A DNA stretch of 64,000 bases. Origin: Candidatus Nitrosopumilus sp. Its GTDB lineage: Archaea > Thermoproteota > Nitrososphaeria > Nitrososphaerales > Nitrosopumilaceae. The number at the start of each line of letters is the position of its first letter. Position 1 is the stretch's first letter. The notes under the pieces are model-generated. The model was given only the letters and a program-made list of their open reading frames with translations, had not been told where the DNA came from and searched no databases. Shown in pieces: positions 59,584 to 64,000 of the stretch. The stretch covers positions 32,334 to 96,333 of the forward strand of contig NZ_JANQTA010000004.1 of assembly GCF_028278985.1 (NCBI RefSeq), in the 5' to 3' direction. The position numbers were made by a program, and so were the translations under genes.

Positions 59584-60444
59584 TTGAGTGATAACAAAGA
59601 CTCTAGGCAAAACGTAAATGAAAAACAAAAAGAACTATTGCAAAATGCAACATTAAGGCATTTAATAAAACATAATCTCAAAAAGGGTCAGAATACAAAG
59701 CTAATCATAGTTTGTCTAGCTATAGTGGGTTCGTTAGGAACTGTCGGATTCTTTACATTTTCAAACAATGATGTAGTCCAAAATGAGCCAGAGCATATGA
59801 AAACAATGTTACGAGTACAAAACCTTAGGGGTGACACAGTATCAACTTGGGCTGCATGGAAGATTCTTGAGGAAGATCTGTTCCATGTGCATGTTGTTGA
59901 TTCTGCTTATGCAACCAAAGAAAGACAGGATGCAATTCTTGATACGATCATGTCCTTAGAGAAAATTGAGATAGACGATTCCCTGTTGCACAAGGGTCCT
60001 AAAGGTACGACATCAACATATTACATGGGATGGTATGGCGCATTAAACAGCATCAACAATACAACATTACACCCTATCCCCAAGAATCTGCATTTTCATG
60101 TTACAGACAAAGGGGAAGGCGACATTCTGATAGAACTCAACAATATGCCGCATCCTGAGGGAATTTCAGGCTATACAACCACTGTAATTGATGAAAACTC
60201 ACATCAGATACTAAAGGCTCACATCACAATATACAACGTAGAGAAACTGAGCATGCCTCAGCTAAAAACTATAGTGCGGCACGAACTGGGCCACGGTTTT
60301 GGATTGGGGCATTCTACTGCACCTGAGGATTTGATGGCCCCGCAAATAACTACTGCATACCCATACATATCCGAATGTGCTCTGGATACGATAGAGGCAT
60401 TGTACAACGACCTTGGAACGGACGAGGTAATGTGCAAAAAATGA
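59584..60444 (+). CDS. membrane-anchored metzincin protease, paralogue 2
   Basis: 286 residues, TTG start. Short cytoplasmic N-terminus (about 38 residues), one TM (LIIVCLAIVGSLGTVGFFTF, 40-59), and an extracytoplasmic protease. RVQNLRGDTVSTWAAWKI parallels VIENLRGDTVETAISWQI of the 36178 protein. Zinc site HELGHGFGLGH at 233-243 and Met-turn region DLMAPQ match too. The C-terminal Cys pair (SECALDT...VMCKK) is conserved. It lacks the long N-terminal coiled coil of paralogue 1. The preceding gene is again a receiver. Confidence 0.88.
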   Translation: MSDNKDSRQNVNEKQKELLQNATLRHLIKHNLKKGQNTKLIIVCLAIVGSLGTVGFFTFSNNDVVQNEPEHMKTMLRVQNLRGDTVSTWAAWKILEEDLFHVHVVDSAYATKERQDAILDTIMSLEKIEIDDSLLHKGPKGTTSTYYMGWYGALNSINNTTLHPIPKNLHFHVTDKGEGDILIELNNMPHPEGISGYTTTVIDENSHQILKAHITIYNVEKLSMPQLKTIVRHELGHGFGLGHSTAPEDLMAPQITTAYPYISECALDTIEALYNDLGTDEVMCKK

Positions 60445-60574
60445 CATACGAATTTTCAGAACGTAGAAGAGAGAATAGGGCAACAAACTAGTTTACAAAT
60501 TTTACTCAAGGGACTATCTTGGTAGATGTATCTATTGCTGAATTAGTTTGGGATTTTTTTTAAAAAAAATAAAA

Positions 60575-60763
60575 TTAGTTGCGGCGTATTTGTGCTTCCA
60601 GAACCATGTTATTCATGTCTATTATCATGCATGCAGGATGCATAATTTTTTCAGCCATTATTCCGCACGTATGACAAAACAGTCTTGTTGGCTCGTTGCA
60701 AAACTTGCATCTGTGTTCAACTTCTAATTTTGAATCGCATACATTGCAATGTTTGTTGTTCAT
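60575..60763 (-). CDS. 62-aa zinc mini-protein (B-box-like Cys/His pattern)
   Basis: ATG 60763 (MNNKHCNVCDSKLEVEHRCK) then FCNEPTRLFCHTCGIMAEKI and MHPACMIIDMNNMV. Pattern CxxC...CxxC...CxxC...HxxxC could bind two zinc ions. The longer start in the track adds 11 hydrophobic residues. Convergent with the metzincin gene. A protein-protein or regulatory role is guessed. Confidence 0.6.
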   Translation of the reverse strand: MNNKHCNVCDSKLEVEHRCKFCNEPTRLFCHTCGIMAEKIMHPACMIIDMNNMVLEAQIRRN

Positions 60764-60879
60764 TACACAGTCAAAACAAATTATACTAAAAAACAATTCT
60801 AAAATTAGAAACAGCTAATTAGTCCAAACTATTTTTTCTGGATTCATGAAATAAAAACAGAAAACAGTTAGCTTCCTCT

Positions 60880-60897
60880 AATTAGACCAGTCTAATT
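60880..60897. promoter_or_regulatory. palindromic operator-like site AATTAGAC-CA-GTCTAATT
   Basis: Perfect 8-bp arms with a 2-nt spacer. A related half-site (CTAATTAGTCC) lies about 60 nt to the left, near 60815. Placed 3 nt before ATG 60901 and upstream of the TFB gene. Confidence 0.6.
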
Positions 60898-60900
60898 TTC

Positions 60901-61092
60901 ATGTTGCTTAAATCTTTGAACAACGATATAGATGCAATGATGGTTGATTCGTGCATAAAGTACGGAACAGGAATGGAAGTTGAAAAAAACTGTAGCGTCT
61001 GTCTAAATCATATTCCGTTTTTTTACACTAGCTATGGGCACATAAACATGAGCACACACATTGCCAATGCAGTATGTCTGTACTTTCAGTAG
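60901..61092 (+). CDS. uncertain 63-aa ORF upstream of TFB
   Basis: ATG 60901 reads MLLKSLNNDIDAMMVDSCIK and includes ...NCSVCLNH... No ribosome-binding site; the palindrome sits on its start, so it would have to be leaderless. It could be the leader of the TFB transcript instead. Confidence 0.3.
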   Translation: MLLKSLNNDIDAMMVDSCIKYGTGMEVEKNCSVCLNHIPFFYTSYGHINMSTHIANAVCLYFQ

Positions 61093-61111
61093 ATACTCAC
61101 GGAGATGCAAA

Positions 61112-62008
61112 ATGACCTCTTCCTGTTCCCAAAAACCGTTTGGCTGCATGCACGTTTCGTCAGTATTTGATGATGTTAAAGGGGAGATGGTTTGCAAAAA
61201 TTGCGGGCAAGTACTCGAACAAAATACAATTGATCTATCACATGATGGATTTTCTGAGAACGTACCAAATTCCAGAACAGGGCCTAGAATAACCAATAGA
61301 ATCCATGATGGTGGACTATCTACGGTCATGGGAAGTTCAAATTATGATGCCAGTGGCAATCCAGTTCCCTTGAAACTCAGAAAATCATACAGTCGAATGA
61401 GAACATGGGACTCAAGAAGCAAGACAGGCTCATCTGGCAACAAGAATCTGATTGTTGCATTAAATGAGATGGAAAAACTGAGAAATAAGATGGCTTTGTC
61501 GGATGCCATCGTTGAGCGAGCCTCATACTTGTACAGGAAGGCTCTTGAGCACAACCTTGTACAGGGCAGATCAGTTAGGAGTATGACTGGGGCGTGTATT
61601 TATGCATCATGCAGAGAACTTGAAACGGTTAGGACTCTAACAGATATTTCAAAGCATCTCCAGGAAAAAAAGAGTTCTGTTTCAAGAAGTTACAGGATTC
61701 TGTCCAGAAGCATGGACCTTGATATGCCCGTTGCCGATCCTGTCAACAGCATTATAAAATTCTCAAACAATTTGGAACTCCCTGAAAAAATAAAGAGAGA
61801 TGCAATAGAAATATTCAATTCTTTGAAGAAGAAGAAGATCATAGCAGGAAAAAAGCCTGATTCAGTTGCAGCTGTAACCATATACATGGCATGTCTTCTT
61901 AACAACAAAGAGATCTCTCAATTAAGAATATCCAGAATCTCTGGAATCAGTAATGTAACCATTCGAAATAGATTAAAGGAATTCAAAAAGCATGTTCCTT
62001 TGATTTAG
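61112..62008 (+). CDS. tfb: transcription initiation factor TFB, paralogue 2
   Basis: 298 residues from ATG 61112, preceded by GGAG; the track start 17 codons earlier is unsupported. Zinc ribbon (CMHVSSVFDDVKGEMVCKNCGQVL), B-linker (RMRTWDSRSKTGSSGNKNLI), two cyclin folds (VRSMTGACIYASCRELETVR; DSVAAVTIYMACLLNNKEIS) and HTH (ISNVTIRNRLKEF). By eye it is closely similar to the 53238 paralogue along its whole length. Its 5' region has the palindrome at 60880, so it may be separately regulated. Confidence 0.95.
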   Translation: MTSSCSQKPFGCMHVSSVFDDVKGEMVCKNCGQVLEQNTIDLSHDGFSENVPNSRTGPRITNRIHDGGLSTVMGSSNYDASGNPVPLKLRKSYSRMRTWDSRSKTGSSGNKNLIVALNEMEKLRNKMALSDAIVERASYLYRKALEHNLVQGRSVRSMTGACIYASCRELETVRTLTDISKHLQEKKSSVSRSYRILSRSMDLDMPVADPVNSIIKFSNNLELPEKIKRDAIEIFNSLKKKKIIAGKKPDSVAAVTIYMACLLNNKEISQLRISRISGISNVTIRNRLKEFKKHVPLI

Positions 62009-62119
62009 ATTAGATAGCCTGGATTTTGTTCTTGGGATGTTGATGTAAACAAGTCGGCTTGCACAAATAATTTCTTGTTTGCAGCTATGGGACGTTGGAT
62101 TCAAATAAAAAAATAATGA

Positions 62120-62671
<552 letters not shown>

Positions 62672-62759
62672 TTATTATTTAAAATGCTGTGAAATTAGTT
62701 TCAACTAACAAAAACAATCTGTTCAAATCAAGTCAACTGTTCTTCTGTTGGAAAATATC

Positions 62760-62978
62760 TTATTCTGTAAATCTGAATGTGTTGTCTTTTTCTTTTTTGT
62801 ATTTGAGGTTTTTTGTTTCAAGAAAACTTTCAATTGTACCGTTCCATTTCCTTATGCTTTGGTACTTTGGTCTTTTTTCACTTTTGATTACTTCGCAATC
62901 AATATAGTCTACATACCAATACTCAAAATCAGATTCCGTTTTTGTTTGTATCCAAAGACTAGTCATTATGTTTGTCAT
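62760..62978 (-). CDS. 72-aa hypothetical protein
   Basis: Starts MTNIMTSLWIQTKTESDFEY, with beta-strand-like segments (YWYVDYIDCEVIKS; WNGTIESFLETK) and no motif. Its ATG overlaps the stop of the 62975 gene by 4 nt, so it is translationally coupled and in the downstream part of a sufB-containing transcript. Confidence 0.6.
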   Translation of the reverse strand: MTNIMTSLWIQTKTESDFEYWYVDYIDCEVIKSEKRPKYQSIRKWNGTIESFLETKNLKYKKEKDNTFRFTE

Positions 62979-63289
62979 CTGGAATTTTCTTTTGTCAGCA
63001 AGACAGTGTCACCAACAATTTTTACATCTGTGATCTTCTGATTGCATTCCACTACCTGTTGGATAAAGTCTGCAAACTTTTCTGTCTGAGTTACGTCTCT
63101 TAGCATTATGCAGTGTGCAGATCTGTCAAGTAAAGATACTACTACTTCGTTTTCATAAACGCTTAGTATGTCTTTGATGAACACCTGCCTGTCTTTGTTT
63201 TGAAAAATCATGCTAGACATCTTTTGTGCTTCGTATTTGTCAAGACAACATACTTGTATGTTTGTCAGAGTCTTTTGACCGTCCGTCAT
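62975..63289 (-). CDS. 104-aa hypothetical protein downstream of sufB
   Basis: Alpha/beta sequence (NIQVCCLDKYEAQKMSSMIF; VFIKDILSVYENEVVVSLLD; ITDVKIVGDTVLLTKENSR) that looks like a small roadblock/profilin-like or PAS-sized domain. One CC pair and two more Cys are present. It follows sufB by 17 nt, so a role in Fe-S assembly is possible but unproven. Confidence 0.65.
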   Translation of the reverse strand: MTDGQKTLTNIQVCCLDKYEAQKMSSMIFQNKDRQVFIKDILSVYENEVVVSLLDRSAHCIMLRDVTQTEKFADFIQQVVECNQKITDVKIVGDTVLLTKENSR

Positions 63290-63306
63290 TTCAACTCAAA
63301 GGAAAA

Positions 63307-63999
63307 CTAACCTACAGAGTCATCCATCTCTAGTTTGATGAGTCTGTTTAGTTCGACTGCATATTCCATTGGTAATTCTTTTGTGAATGGCTCCATGAAA
63401 CCATTGACAATTAAGGACAAGGCTTCTTCTTCAGAAAATCCCCTGCTCATAAGATAGAATATTTGCTCATCTCCAATTTTACCAACTGTTGCTTCGTGAG
63501 TAATTGTTGCATCTTCCTGGTTGATTTCCATGTATGGATAGGTATCAGTTTTTGATGTATCATCCAATAGCAGAGCGTCACACCGTACTGTTGCTTTGAC
63601 ATTTGTTGCACCTTTGCCCACCTTTAAGAGTCCGCGATATGTAGAACGTCCATCTAATCTGCTAACAGATTTTGATGTAATTTTGGATGTAGTATTTGGT
63701 GCCAAGTGAACCATTTTAGCGCCAGTGTCTTGATGTTGTCCTTTTCCTGCAAATGCAATAGAAAGAGTTTCACCATATGCACGTTCGCCCATTAGGTAAA
63801 TACCTGGGTACTTCATTGTTAGTTTACTTCCAATGTTTCCATCAATCCATTCAACAGTTGCACCTTCGTATGCGTAGGCGCGTTTGGTAACTAAGTTATA
63901 GACATCATTACTCCAATTTTGAATTGTAGTGTATCTTAGATGTGCATCTTTGTGTGCAACAAGTTCTACAACTGCAGAGTGAAGAGATTCAGATGAATA
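63307..63999 (-). CDS. sufB: Fe-S cluster assembly scaffold SufB, C-terminal part (runs off window)
   Basis: The frame is open to the window edge; residues before the track Met read [39 protein letters not shown], then [20 protein letters not shown], the SufB core. The later parts ([78 protein letters not shown] and [20 protein letters not shown]) form its beta-helix and C-terminus. SufB with SufC (and often SufD) builds [4Fe-4S] clusters. The 5' part is outside the window. Confidence 0.95.
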   Translation of the reverse strand, partial: YSSESLHSAVVELVAHKDAHLRYTTIQNWSNDVYNLVTKRAYAYEGATVEWIDGNIGSKLTMKYPGIYLMGERAYGETLSIAFAGKGQHQDTGAKMVHLAPNTTSKITSKSVSRLDGRSTYRGLLKVGKGATNVKATVRCDALLLDDTSKTDTYPYMEINQEDATITHEATVGKIGDEQIFYLMSRGFSEEEALSLIVNGFMEPFTKELPMEYAVELNRLIKLEMDDSVG

Positions 64000-64000
64000 A

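Overview
The window is typical of a low-GC ammonia-oxidising archaeon of the Nitrososphaerota (Thaumarchaeota), close to Nitrosopumilus or Nitrosarchaeum. The evidence is archaeal gene content and order (RpoD-L18e-L13-S9; SBDS-Rrp4-Rrp41-Rrp42-L37Ae-Pcc1-prefoldin), an intron-containing tRNA with encoded CCA plus a tRNA splicing endonuclease, two TFB paralogues, F420 biosynthesis (CofE), a KorAB ferredoxin oxidoreductase, and many small proteins of the kind seen in these genomes. The assignment rests on recognition of families, not on a search.

Region 1 (about 1-33 kb) is a dense housekeeping region with short spacers. It holds tRNA-Ser(GGA) with an intron, an FAD oxidoreductase, a 2-hydroxyacid dehydrogenase, KorAB, CofE, two adjacent non-identical isopropylmalate-isomerase-type LeuC/LeuD pairs, a nucleotidyltransferase, a ribosomal protein/RpoD block on the minus strand, and an exosome/translation block on the plus strand. 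It continues with ERCC4 nuclease, Nob1, NAD kinase, a sulfurtransferase, a ferredoxin, a membrane glycosyltransferase, a coiled-coil protein, a Kef-type antiporter, tRNA-Gly(GCC), L10e, EndA, a PLD-like protein and a methyltransferase.

Region 2 (about 33-44 kb) is more accessory. A minus-strand operon joins a receiver protein, a membrane-anchored metzincin protease, a MASE3-like histidine kinase and a HisKA-like protein without the phosphorylatable His. It is followed by a 1498-residue secreted protein with thrombospondin-type-3-like and PKD-like repeats.

Region 3 (about 44-58 kb) is a loose, gene-poor zone. It carries universal stress proteins (one broken by a frameshift), zinc micro-proteins, one-TM mini-proteins, ribbon-helix-helix regulators, an ArsB/NhaD-type permease and several decayed genes. 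A recurring cis element, a tandem ATTGTGTTGC repeat usually abutting a TATA-like TACTAGTATATC, occurs throughout it. I read this as a previously unremarked local regulon and the best candidate for an undescribed system here. Two near-identical inverted 56-bp copies of one element flank the UspA-permease operon. A separate dispersed intergenic repeat of about 113 bp also recurs between 33 and 59 kb.

Region 4 (about 58-64 kb) has a second receiver plus membrane-metzincin pair, a second TFB, a ferredoxin, small unknown genes and the 3' part of sufB, which runs off the window. Many genes under 60 codons missing from the ORF track were found by reading both strands; their confidence is lower and stated case by case.
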